Shown here: positions 48,124 through 59,955 of the stretch, piece after piece
Layout of the letters: every line of letters begins with the position of its first letter
How positions within the stretch are numbered: position 1 is the first letter of the stretch
Source: Vanessa cardui
Lineage: Eukaryota > Arthropoda > Insecta > Lepidoptera > Nymphalidae
Assembly: GCF_905220365.1 (NCBI RefSeq)
Contig: NC_061154.1
Coordinates: 16,492,001 to 16,556,000, forward strand
Reading direction: 5' to 3'
DNA length: 64,000 nucleotides
Translations under genes and position numbers: made by a program
The notes under the pieces: model-generated
Database searches by the model: none
What the model was told of the DNA's origin: nothing
The model's input: only the letters and a program-made list of their open reading frames with translations

Positions 48124-51100
48124 CAACGAAAATAATACAAGATTTTTTCAGATTTCTATGATGTAGAAATCAAGTAGATGTAGAAAAAATAGTGCTTTTA
48201 CTGTCAATATTCCCAAATATTATTATATATCAGTAATCAAGATAAATATAGATTACTTTTTAATTCAGATTAACAACATCTACTGGCCCATAGTTGCCAG
48301 AGTCTTTTTTACATTAAACTATAATTCATTTGGCGTTTTATATTGTACATCAGTAGACCTTCACTGGACTTTAAGCTAGTATTCTTGGCCCACACTGACT
48401 TTCTATTTTTAATAATATTATATAATAAATAGATAAAGTGTTATATATATTATATATAAACATATTTGGTAGGGATTGTATGTTATTTGATCCTGTTAAA
48501 AACTTAACTGCGATGCAGCGGTGCCCGAAATATATAAATATAGTTTGTTAGGTTAATTTAGCGATTCATGGAATAGCTTAATTATAATTTGGATATGCGT
48601 TAGTTACACGCTAATCATACTCTATTAGATTTCACGAATGGTAAAAGAGTTCGAAATTAATATTTTTTAATATTCCTACAGCATATTTTTTTTTAAATCC
48701 TCAGTTTCTTGACGATTTTTCTCGATTATGTAGATAATCTAAATTCCAAACTCTAGTAGCTTAATAAAAATTGCAAAATGACGGATCAAAATTTCAAAAC
48801 GGCTTATCAAATATTGGAGCTATCAAAGGCGATTTGAATTGATTTGATTTGAATATACAACTGCGCTTTTGGTATCGAGGTCACTAATATTGCAGACTTC
48901 ATGGTAAACGCTCCCAATAGCTGACGACCTATCTCGATACCGATATTTATCTTAACGAGTCAAAGCGAAATCAAAATATCTGTTCAATATAATAACAAAA
49001 CATGAGTTTTGATTGATACAACTTCAGCACTGAATAAAGTAAATATTTCATACAAACAAATTACACACGAAAAAGAAACCAGTATTGAGTCTTTTCAATA
49101 TATTGTTACAATCAATAAAAGTGAATTGACTTTTTAAATCAAATATCGTGCAAGCAAGAATTATCATGCGGTTTCATGGGGAAAACTCAATTTATCACTT
49201 GATTAAGTTAATTTAATAGCAAGGGTAAAGTTTTGTATTATAATGAGTTTGCTCTGTGGTAGGTTTAGTTAATTATTAGATCAGTGGTACCTACCCTTCA
49301 GTATGAAAGAAGATATGATAAGTAATAATGTAAATTGTGACATAATGTCCGACGGAGAAGTACAAATAAAATTGGGATAAGGGCAGGAGGATGATGGTAT
49401 CTACCCAGACTGATATACAGCTCTTCCATCAAGTGATACTTTGGTACATACTTAGTAATTTGTAAATATTATTACGAAAAGTATATAAGAGTATACCTAT
49501 AAGAAGTTTGCTCAACAAAAAAATTCGAACTCGGCAACAGTTAACAGAAGTTATAAGTTTTCCTTTTGACAGCTTTGAAACTTTTATATTGAATATAAAG
49601 TAACATTTAGGATACATTACGGTTATAATTTGTTTGCTATAAGTCATCTTCGGCTGGACGAACGCCGCTTTGCTGCCGGCCTCATTATCTTAAATTAGAA
49701 TACTACTATATTGTGAAAGAAACTTAAATAGGTATTTACAGTTAACGGTCACAAAATTAACTGCGTTGGTAAAAAGCTGCTTCCTCGTCATATAATTGAT
49801 ATGTGTAACTAGGTGTGTCACCCGCTTTAAAGCAACATACCTCAAATATTTAAAAAAAAACCTTTAATCCAGTATTAACCGAAGCAAAAATATTTGATTG
49901 AATTTTATTTGGTACAATTTTTGGAACAAATTGTCTTTATAAATTAAATCTCCTTATTCTTTAAGAGCGCTCGTGATCATTATGACGACTTAAATTCGGT
50001 GGTTACCTTTTCTCCCTCCTTCCAGTCAGGTTCTCTCTGAGCAGAAGACCGTCTACAGCAAACTCAATTTGATGTTATAAACAATACATAATTAATAAAC
50101 ATAATTAAATATGTGTACTATAAATACATGATATACAATCATTTATTTATTTAACTAAGCTATTGCGTGATTTTGTTAATCAAGATTGAGACAACGCCAT
50201 CAACATCCATCAAAATAGCGATAACTATTTATAGAGACGACCAAAATAATGAGTGCGCCAATAATATTCCAAAATCAGCCTTTATAGACTATTTAAATTA
50301 ACGTTTTTTTTTACTTTTATAACTTACATAAGACTATTTTAATAATTATATGATATAATTTAGTGTATTTTTATAGATAGGGCGCTATTGTACTTTGGGA
50401 AACACGCATACATAGCGGATAAACATAATTCGTCTCTTCAAGACACATTCAAGTTTACGGGGAAATTTGATTATGAAATAAATATGTCTGGCGATTGTAT
50501 CTTGTAAATCAAGATTACGAGTATATGACTAGATTTCTTAGAAATAGATATGTATCGATTCTTCGGGATCACGTGATCGAGTCCTTGCGTTACATTCCTA
50601 GTGTCACCTGATTTAAATCTAGACTGTAAACATTATAAGCATGACTTTCTTTTTCTATAACATAATACATGTCTGTTTTGACGAATGTATGATAAGTATT
50701 TGACAGTTTGCCAATCTCCTCAACGAATATGCTGAAAATGATGGAATTTTTTGTGTCGGCAGTTGTCAAACACAGCCTCCTGTGCATAATAGTGTACAAT
50801 TTTACTCTCTATTGCCTTTGCTGTCAAAATAAGTTTGGATAACAGATCGGCTAGGAAAGAACTTATCACAGAAAACTGCCAAATTTCGAATAAATTTATC
50901 GACTGAAAGTATCCTAACGGACTTTTAACCCATGAGAGGAGAGATCTTTGTAAGCTGGTCATTATGTACACTCCCTAGCTAGAAATTAAGTTATTAATAA
51001 AGATTACTAACGAAATATATATTTCTCATGAATGACACGTTTCGATGATAACATGCAGCGTTAAAATCAATATGTTTGAATTAACCTTTTAATTACGTGT

Positions 51101-52029
51101 CCTTCCAGAACTGAAATAGAACTTGTATCTTTGCACAGAAATTTATATAATATCGTAATAATTTGAATCGTCAATATAAGTCGCTCGTAGACTGCGCGTG
51201 AGTCTCTTATTTTCTAGACAGTCAACATTCGAAAACATCACTCCATAAGTCTCGACAAGACATAAGCGAAGATAACATCTCTGCTTCACACAATATGATA
51301 TTTATTCCAATCAAACAAGCGCGCAAGTGGCTTCGTCTTGGTATAGAAATGCATTTTTTGCGTGATTATCTGTTTACTTAGCGCGATAAAAGAGTTATAA
51401 TACAACCTGGAGTAGGTATAGGATTCATTCTTATAGAGCTGAAATTAATTCAGCCCCTTAATGGGCCCGCATGATTCACGCACAAAGAACAAATACGAAA
51501 GGGGTATATTCAGAAAAAAGGCCTTTAGACCATACGCCATAACCTATCTATTATCATTTTAAAGGGTATACAGATACTCTGATCTACGCATCAAATATAT
51601 GTATATATGTGTATTATATAGATTGTTTTTAAATTAACATGGTTATTTTTATTACTAAAGTTATTAATTTCGGGATATATACCATGTTTTTATAAATGTC
51701 TCGTTCACGAGAACAAGACATTCGTAGATAATGTCGAAATATCGAGCTCCACCGAATAAAAATAAAAATATAGATTGGTTTTAAATTTTCGTTACTAAAG
51801 GACATTTAAACAGATATTGTATGCAGTTATGTATTTTATGTTTGCATGCTGCCTTACAAGTTAAGTCCAAATGCAGTCACATACAAACAATGGCATTGTT
51901 ATTTCCGTAGAGATTATATGGAGTATGTGCGATTAGATACAGTCGCCTTCATTTAAAAGTAGCCACTGGTTTGTGACGACAGCTCTGATGTAGCGCACTG
52001 TCTTTTTTCGATTTAATTGATCCCGATGC
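48124..52029. other. No gene seen
   Basis: AT-rich DNA. A short stretch near 49,370-49,435 (GGATGATGGTATCTACCCAG) recalls the tail of repeat R3. No coding segment is convincing. Confidence 0.5.
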
Positions 52030-52095
52030 GATGAACCTGGAACAGCGTGGAATATGCTCCAAAACTACTCCTTAAAGGGAGAGGAGGCCTTAGAG
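52030..52095 (+). repeat. Fragment of SINE family A
   Basis: GGAACAGCGTGGAATATGCTC and CTCCTTAAAGGGAGAGGAGG match the 3' half of family A. Confidence 0.6.
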
Positions 52096-52540
52096 ATTAA
52101 CCTAGCACCAGGAGTACCGCGCCATTACGCCGTACCATTTTCTATATCTTTTGTTTTTACAGTTTATATCGACACTTCACAAATATACTGGGGCTCTTTT
52201 ATTAAATCCAAAATAGTGGGGAAACACCCAATGGAACAGTATAAAACGATTATCTAATTAAATGAAAATATAGCACCTATCTAATTATATGATGAAAAAT
52301 ATATTATAATTAACGTTACCTAAAGTGTCTTATTCGTTTCGATTTCATCGGCGTCCGTTGGAATCATAAAGTTACAGCACTTCCTTATTCTGAGTCACAT
52401 CTCACATTATTATTTACTAGCATATATCGCACACTAACATTTGGTTAAAGTTTGGTTCAAGAAACGTACAAAGTTTTTGTATTTTACTTTTCAATCGTGT
52501 TTGTTATTTAAGTAGCTATAATATGTTCTTTATATATAGA

Positions 52541-52810
52541 GTTGAGATGGCCCAGTGGTGGAACGCTTGCATCTTAACCAATGATTGCGGTTCAAACCCA
52601 GACAAGCACCAGTGAATATTCATGTGCTTAATTTGTATTAATAATTCATCTCGTGATCGGCGGTGAAGGAAAACATCGTGAGGAAACCTGCATGTGTCTA
52701 ATTTCATAGAAATTCTGCCACATGTGCATTCCTCTAATCCGCTAGGAACAGCGTGGTGGAATATGTTCCTTCTCCTCGAAGGGAGAGGAGACCTTAGTCC
52801 AATAGTGAGA
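52541..52810 (+). mobile_element. tRNA-derived SINE, family A, near full length
   Basis: GTTGAGATGGCCCAGTGGTGG, GATTGCGGTTCAAACCCAG (B-box-like), TCATGTGCTTAATTTGTATT, GTGAGGAAACCTGCATGTG, AGCGTGGTGGAATATGTTCC and GGGAGAGGAGACCTTAGTCC in order. Keeps the TAATTCATCTCG segment absent from the copy at 45,069. Confidence 0.85.
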
Positions 52811-54058
52811 CTTTTAAGTAGTTTCATATTTTTCATTTCATTTTACTTAGGAGAACTCTGAAAAATATTTGAAATACGTATTTATTTTTTCACATTTTAT
52901 TGTATATAAATAGGCTATTTGGTTAGTTTTTAAAATCTATTTTATATTATTTAATAGAAGTTAGGGAATTTATTTATTATAAAAGAGTTATTATTATTAC
53001 CTAAATAAAATGAGTAAAAAAATAAAAATGAGTAAGGAACCCAGTAAAAGTTGCTTTTTTATTTCTAGTACATATTTGCCGAAGAATATCATATTAAAAA
53101 TGCCATATTTGAATAGCGCGCGAAAACGCTACTTGGACAATATGGCGCAGCACAGGGGTCGGGAAAGTCACATGTCTGTATTTTAATCTCTGGTAAATAT
53201 AGTAGGAAATCAAGGTTAACAAGCAAGTGACATCATAAGCCCGGCCAATAAGGGGCGTTTTCTGACACGTGACAAACGTTTAAAGGAATGCATTTTTGTT
53301 TATGGATTTTTGAATAAATTAAGTATTATTTCCAACTTTCGTTAGTAAATAACCATTTTTATGCTCATAATATAATATAATGGTGTCGTGCAGTTTTGAA
53401 TTGCTCTCAGAATAGGTCCATTGATCGTCCTTTAAACGATGAACTTGTTTTTTGCTAGAAAATCTTTCTTAATTATTTTATTGTTTATTGTACGATATAC
53501 ATTGCGTTACATTTTATTTTGTCTGACATCCGGAAGTGAGAGTCTGAAAGATAAAATACGAAGATAATTTTTTAGTCTCGCCATTATTGATAAGAAAACA
53601 AGTAGTATAACGTTAAAAGCATTTTCATTTTCATTCATACTAAAACAAAAATATAATATTTATATTGCCCTTTCATACAGGATCGTTCTAAATTAAAACA
53701 CGATTGTGATTGCGACTCCGTTTGAATAAGCCACGTGATATTAATAAGTGTTAGGGATTCAGCGTACCTCATTCAAGAAATGTGATACTGTTATTCAATC
53801 ACTCGCCTTTCTTACTGACTATTGTCAGCAAAAGCAACATTCCAAGCCGTCGGTCAGATCGTTAAAAACACTGACACCTCAAATGAATCTTGCAAAGTTT
53901 GATAAAATATTTGTCTTAAATATTAATAGGTGTGGCAATTATGAATATTACTCTAATCTACCGAATAGTTTAATCCAGGTTTGATGATTAATTGAACGAA
54001 TGAATTAGTGAATGAAAACTCTAACTGGATATAGAGACAAAGTAGAGTGATTCAAGAT

Positions 54059-54290
54059 CAAAAAATCAAAATAAACTTTATTCAAGTGGGCTTTTACAAG
54101 CACTTTTGAATCGTCAGTTAACAATTAAGTGAAGCTAACACCGGTTTGGAAAGTAGATTCTACCGAGAAGAACCGGCAAGAAACTCAATAGTTACTCTTT
54201 TTCAACTTTTAAAAAATACAAAGTCATGTTAGTTAATACAATTATTTAAATTAACATATCCTGCGTGAAAGTCCACGGGTATTAATTCTA
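54059..54290 (-). mobile_element. LINE 3' end, same family as the element at 19.7-21.2 kb
   Basis: Over about 200 bp it is the reverse complement of 20,935-21,165: tail-side AAATCAAAATAAACTTTATT, then CAAGTGGGCTTTTACAAGCA, GAAAGTAGATTCTACCGAGA, AGAAACTCAATAGTTACTC and TAATACAATTATTTAAATTA. Truncated just upstream of the stop codon position of ORF2. Confidence 0.88.
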
Positions 54291-55964
54291 CGATTCTTAT
54301 GTCATCTATTATTTTAACATTAGCTAAAATGTTAGCAACTGATCCTGTTTACGTTTCAATTTGTAATCGGTAATTTTAAAACTTATCCAGCAAAAAATGA
54401 TTGTATGATATTTTATGCACTAAGAGTTATGTACCTATACCTAATATTTAGAAACACCAAATTTTTTTCATATTGGGTCTCGAAAAGACTACTTACAACA
54501 CTGGAAGACGTAAGTCTTTCTTAGCTAAATATTATATCGTGGTGACGTCGACATTGTGGAGAATTAAGGTCCTTCACACTCAAGTTACTTTATACATCAC
54601 AATTATTATAATGTCCGAATATGTTCTGTGCGATTTAAGCGGGCCCATATCTTACAAGGCTACTGGGATACAGATTAAAATACCTATTCATATCTCATGT
54701 TATTTTCTTTTGTACATTGATTATTTACCGATACAATATAAAATAAATAACAAAAACTGATATAAAAAAATAATCTGTAATTTTATTCAATAAAAGCGTC
54801 ACATTGATAGCCATCTATCAAAGCTTTGTTTTGGCACCATCACGCTTTGCTGTTAGAAACCTACGTGCTCTGGGTTTTTTCCATAAATGTAATCAAGATG
54901 CAAGGAACGATTGTCATAAATAATTTAATGGCTATTTTATATTGCATGTACACTGCCGGACACTTTTGGTAACGCGACAAAACGTTTGTTATGAATATAC
55001 AGACCATTTCAGTTGTTATTATTTGTGTATAACTATCATGCGAATGTTCCTGAACTTAGTAGAAGCTTTAGAATGTTCTAGAAATATCTGTATCGAGTAT
55101 ATTACGACACGCAATCCTTAAAACGTTTAGTTTTGTAATCGTTGAACATAACATATCTAAGGGATTTTAGTTTATTTTTAAAAAACAAATATATACTTTT
55201 TTAAACAATTAAAAAACATGTTTAAAACGTGATTGAAAAGAGATTTGTTGCTGTATAAAACTTTAGGTAAATAGAGACTTTGAGACTTTAGTTCAGAATA
55301 TTTTAACTTTTATTAAGCATTTGAGTATGAGGAACTTCAATCAGTTGATTGCCCTCCTTTGAAGTGGAGGTGTTCGTCTGAGAAGTAAAGTTACGAGTAA
55401 CGCAATTCAAACATGTCCTTACACAGACGACATGCATTTTATCTCGCATCGATCAATTACAAAATCTTGTGTAACGTCAACATGTTTTCAACGCATTGGA
55501 TGTGGATGCTAATTATTTTAGTTCAGGAATATTTCGTGGAAGAAAGAATTAATAATCAAATTAGAATTAAACTAAATGATTAATAATGTATTTACGAAAT
55601 ATTCTGCGGGTATCCTTCGACTTTAACGGAGAGTACGAATCTCTATGTTCTTTGTTCACGGCCACTTAACTTGGACTTAAAAACGTTCGCTAAGAAGCAA
55701 GCAGCAATTGTTTGTTTTTTTTTTTTTTTATTACGGTGTCGATGTCTTCGAATTGTTTGGACTCAGGTATAAATCCATTTCATTCAACAAAGCGCTATCT
55801 TCCTCCAAGAAGCGCTAAACATGTTCTCAGAATATACGCGTCGCTGTTCTTATGCGGATTTCGATTTTTTGGAAAGTCTTGATTTGACAACATATAATTA
55901 GTTATAAAATGAACGTTGAGTCTAGCGAAAGCAAATCTTCTATGTGCGAATGCTCTACTTAAAA
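54291..55964. other. No gene seen upstream of the CpG-rich segment
   Basis: AT-rich spacer. Any promoter of the plus-strand gene would lie at its right end. Confidence 0.5.
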
Positions 55965-55969
55965 TGTTC

Positions 55970-56515
55970 GGCGATCGATTCGTAACTGTTATTGCGCGTT
56001 CCAAGTGATCTTCGGCGAGAAGACAGAGTGGCGGTCCGAGTGGTGCACGAGATTCAGAAGTAGCGTCTGGAGTGTGACGGAGCGCGTCTCTGGCGTCAGC
56101 GCCGCGGTGTCGTCACGGCGCCGGCTCTTCGCCACCGATAGCTCCAAACTCGAATCACTCGCTCGGCGCGCTCGTACGCGCCCCACCGCTCATTGCCGAC
56201 CTGACCGCAAAAGTGACAACACGTACTCTTGCCGACGCGTCTTCCAACTTTTTCTCTTACGAAAATACTGTGAAAAAAAAAATTTACGCACGAGAAGTAA
56301 AAAAAAAAATTGCCAAGACGGCGAACGAAAAACAAAAAAACCGTTTCGCATTGCGAATATTATATCGCGACATTTGACGGCGGCGATATTTTAGATCACG
56401 AGTCGCTTTCGGTCATTACTCGTAAATTTCTTTTAACAAAAAGAGAAATAGTTTCAACTTTTTGTGCCGACAGCGACTCTTGCATCTTTGGACGTGGCCC
56501 GGGAAGGAACCGAAA
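55970..56515 (+). promoter_or_regulatory. CpG-rich promoter and 5' leader of a plus-strand gene
   Basis: GC content and CpG density rise abruptly (GCCGCGGTGTCGTCACGGCG, GCTCGGCGCGCTCGTACGCG). From 56,005 to 56,515 I find no ATG at all, which is unusual for 511 bases by chance and typical of a long leader. I cannot place the transcription start, and no TATA box is clear. It might also serve transcripts to the left. Confidence 0.65.
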
Positions 56516-56575
56516 ATGTCGAAAAAACATCTACACAATCAAGCTGCTATACCGTTAGCTCCCGCGGTATTTAAG
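56516..56575 (+). CDS. First coding exon of an unidentified plus-strand gene
   Basis: An ATG in good context (GAAAATGTC) opens 20 codons (starting MSKKHLHNQ, ending APAVFK), ending in phase 0 at AAG|GTAAGT, a near-consensus donor. It directly follows the AUG-free CpG-rich leader. I do not recognise the N-terminus, and no later exon could be joined in the remaining 7.4 kb, so the first intron probably extends past 64,000. Confidence 0.62.
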
Positions 56576-59500
56576 GTAAGTTCTACGTTTAGTTTATTAT
56601 GTAAAAAACAGGCGAATTTTATTTTATGTATCTAATACTAAACCTTAGGATGCTATGCGATAATTTAGCAATAAAAGTGCTATTTCCAAATCGTCAGTTT
56701 TTTTATGACGATAATAAAATGCTGTGAACTTCATTCTGCTGAAATGAATGATTGATAAACTTATAATATTAAACACCAAAACAGCTGTTTGCCTAATGTT
56801 GTTACTTATTAAAGTATCATAAACTCGAGGGAGCTGTGCGATTTCAAACCCTGTACATTATACAATGCTGAGCTAAAATTCGTGTGTCTTAAAAACGAAT
56901 CAGTGCCGAGTACAGTTAAGTATTTTCCGCTTGAACTTGTAAATCGCACTAAAGCAACGCGCACAGTCGCAGGTGTGCAGACACCCGAGGAGTGAACAGT
57001 AACTTGTGGATCTCGACTGATATGCGCAAGCCTTAACTTTTACGCGGTCGCTCATTCGTTTCACGATTCGTTTTCACCGCTTGATTAAAACCTAGATCTT
57101 TATTTCCACGTCTAGGCGTTTACCACATGATTCGCTCTCTTTGATTGATGGCGTCGAGTCAAATGTCAGTGAACGGGATTATAGTCTTTACGTTACAAGT
57201 ATATAAAAACCATTGTCCACTGCACCTCCACCGCAGGTATTTTATGACGGTAATGGCGCATAAACGTAAGTGCAAGGTTTTTCAACGAGCATGTAAACAT
57301 TTGAAATGCCTTTGCGGTAAAATCGTTTCAGGTATTAAGTTTATTGTGAGTACTAGAACAATCTAGAACATGAATGACTTAAAGAATTAATGAAACTTAT
57401 GACTCTACCAAGCTAGGCAAATGTCGATATACTAAAACGCGATTTCATTGCAAAATAACATTAAGAATATTGTAACTCACTCACTATGGGTTTAATTAAA
57501 ATCGATGCCATGAAATTGCAATTAGGTATAACTTACTAGAACGATATCGAATATTCAATTTTTATTTATATTCGAGAAAAGTTTTGAAAATAAAAGGGAA
57601 TCCAAATAGCATGTACATTATGATGTGTCTGATAAAATATTTAGTAGTATTAAATTAAGTTTAATCTAAAAAAATATATACAATGATACTTCCGTCTGAA
57701 TATTTAAATAATTGAACATATCTACCTACCTACACATAGTATCATGTTGGATTGGACGACTTGACCGTTGCTAAAACGTCGTATGTTTTTTGGTAATTTT
57801 TTGGCATCGTTTGACTATATCGAGTAAGTTAAAACAAGTATTTTGCAGTGCACATAGCTATGCTAATTGAACGATAAAAAATGTGTTTTACGCGTTCGAT
57901 CTAAGTGCAAAAACCTCGCGAGTTAACGAAATAATCGAAAAAAAATTCAAACGATATTAGTTTTGTTTCAGTATCACTTGATAACAATAGAATTCATTTT
58001 TCCGTAAATTATTTTTCAGACTTGTTAACATTTTTAATCGTAGTCGGTATGAGTTTGTTAGTCATGACGTGGTGACGTAATGCCATCGATACATTTAAGA
58101 AAATGTATGTTTCAGTTTGAAAATTACATATTTACTTAAAACCCAAGCAACTAGAGCCGTCTCTACAAGTTGTACATTCATTTGATTACTTTAAGTAATG
58201 GCTTTAAGCAACACAAGTGTAAATATTGAAACTATAAACAATATTGAGTTTCGTCGTTTCCTTTAACAAATTCTTTTTCAAAATAGGCCATGTGAAATAC
58301 TTTACAATTTATTTTTCGATAAAGGCACGTAATTATGAATATAAAACGTTCGCTTCGGCGTCACGACTTTGTGCAAGCGATGTACAGTTGACCACACTGT
58401 TCATTGTTTAACTTGCTTTAAATATAAAAAGCGAGTTGACGTGGGTACTTGTAATCTTTATTGAAATTTATTGAAATATGGTTTTATACTCATATAAGTC
58501 GTAGATTAGCATCAAGATTGTTTTATCGTTTTAAAATATTGTGACTTCACTCTGTAAACATAGATTATCAATTTTTAATTATTTTCTAAGGTATACATTA
58601 TTCTGACGTTTAAAATCATTTTTTTCCCTTTCGTTATCTCATCGACTGCTATGATGAGAAGAAAATGTTATAAAACGAGAAAATAAACAATCCGTCTGTT
58701 GTAAGACAATGAGTTACTGCACGGATGTGTATCCGTTGTTACACCTTATTATTTATAATTGTAATGAAACCGTTACTTCGGAATTCAATGAACACTTCAA
58801 AAATTAAGTAATTACAAAACTTTTGACTTTCGACTTCAGAAGTCGTATAAAAACTGGGTACTCTGCCATTTGGCAATGACACAGTATTTTTTTAAATGAG
58901 TTCATTCTCATTTTTAAGCTTGTAAACATTTCTTTCGTTAGTTTGTTATTGATTTGAACTCTTGTCACGGTAGGTATTTCATCCCTGTGTTTAGAAAAGA
59001 CTCAAACGCGTTCTTTGACATTGATGTACGAGAGATTCTCGTCTCGTCGTATTTGGGTGTTTGACAAGAATAATGCTTTTTGTTTTATTCAATAAAATAA
59101 TCAAAAGTATATTCTTAAAATATTGCAAAAGGTCAAACACCAATTCTAACCTCTATTTACTTCTGGTTAAGAATTTTAGCATTAAAGTCAGGTCTAGAAA
59201 CCCTTTACTTTATCTTTTTAGTCCACTTTCTCGTATTTTAATTATTAAGTGTAATAGTTATAAAATCCTTCATCAATATAATAATAAAAAAGTAGTTTCC
59301 TAAAGCAAACAATGCATGTAAACTATTTCCAATGTCAGATATACCTTGATTCGGTAATGTATTAGTTCGGGGATTTCACCGCGTGCAGAGTAATGAGAAT
59401 TATTCATTTAACGAGTATTTTCTAAAGCAGGTAATTTCTGTTTCTTTCCGAGAAACAAAGCGAAGAATGACAAGATAAATAATGTAAAAGGTTTCTTAGA

Positions 59501-59689
59501 TTTTCCGTATCTTTAAATGTGTAATTTATTTAATAAATTCTTAATCGAGTTTCTTTAAAATATTGTATCACATGAATAGTGAGCGCATTATGTAAATCAA
59601 TAACAACTTCAGAAAAAACAGCAACATGAGCGATAGCTTTATTGATTCTTTCGTAATTCAACTGAAGTATGAAACGAAATCGGTCTCTA
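56576..59689. other. Start of the first intron of the plus-strand gene, no other feature
   Basis: AT-rich. A possible alternative exon near 57,230-57,265 (after CACCTCCACCGCAG) does not fit the phase-0 frame of the first exon. Confidence 0.5.
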
Positions 59690-59955
59690 TCGGTGTGAGC
59701 AGTGTAGAAAAGGCGGGCGCGTCGGCGGCGGCGACTCGCTGCGCCCGCGCCGTTTCAACCGAATTACGAGCCACGCTTAGGCAATGGAAATTTCCACTGA
59801 CTCCGCTCGCCGACCGCTCCCCTCCCCGCGCACGCACACACAGCCACAGCGCTCCCCACAGATAGTACACACAAGCACACACACACACGCAGAAGGGTCG
59901 CAAGCGCTGTTCGATTGCGCCCGCGCCGTTAACATATTCAACCAGCTGTCTAGAC
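59690..59955. promoter_or_regulatory. Second GC/CpG-rich island, possible alternative promoter
   Basis: GGCGGGCGCGTCGGCGGCGG and GCGCCCGCGCCG stand out in AT-rich DNA, followed by an (AC)n-like run at 59,870-59,890. Open frames cross it on both strands but match nothing I know. An alternative first exon or enhancer-promoter of the plus-strand gene is possible. Confidence 0.4.

Noticed and set aside
56096..56335. Minus-strand frame in the CpG-rich segment
   Set aside because: GC-rich leader DNA tends to be open on both strands; no start context or homology, and the plus-strand first exon explains the region.
57145..57366. Plus-strand frame and a GTAAGT donor near 57,268 as the second exon of the plus-strand gene
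   Set aside because: Phase 0 joining gives a stop after eight codons; only the wrong phase is open.
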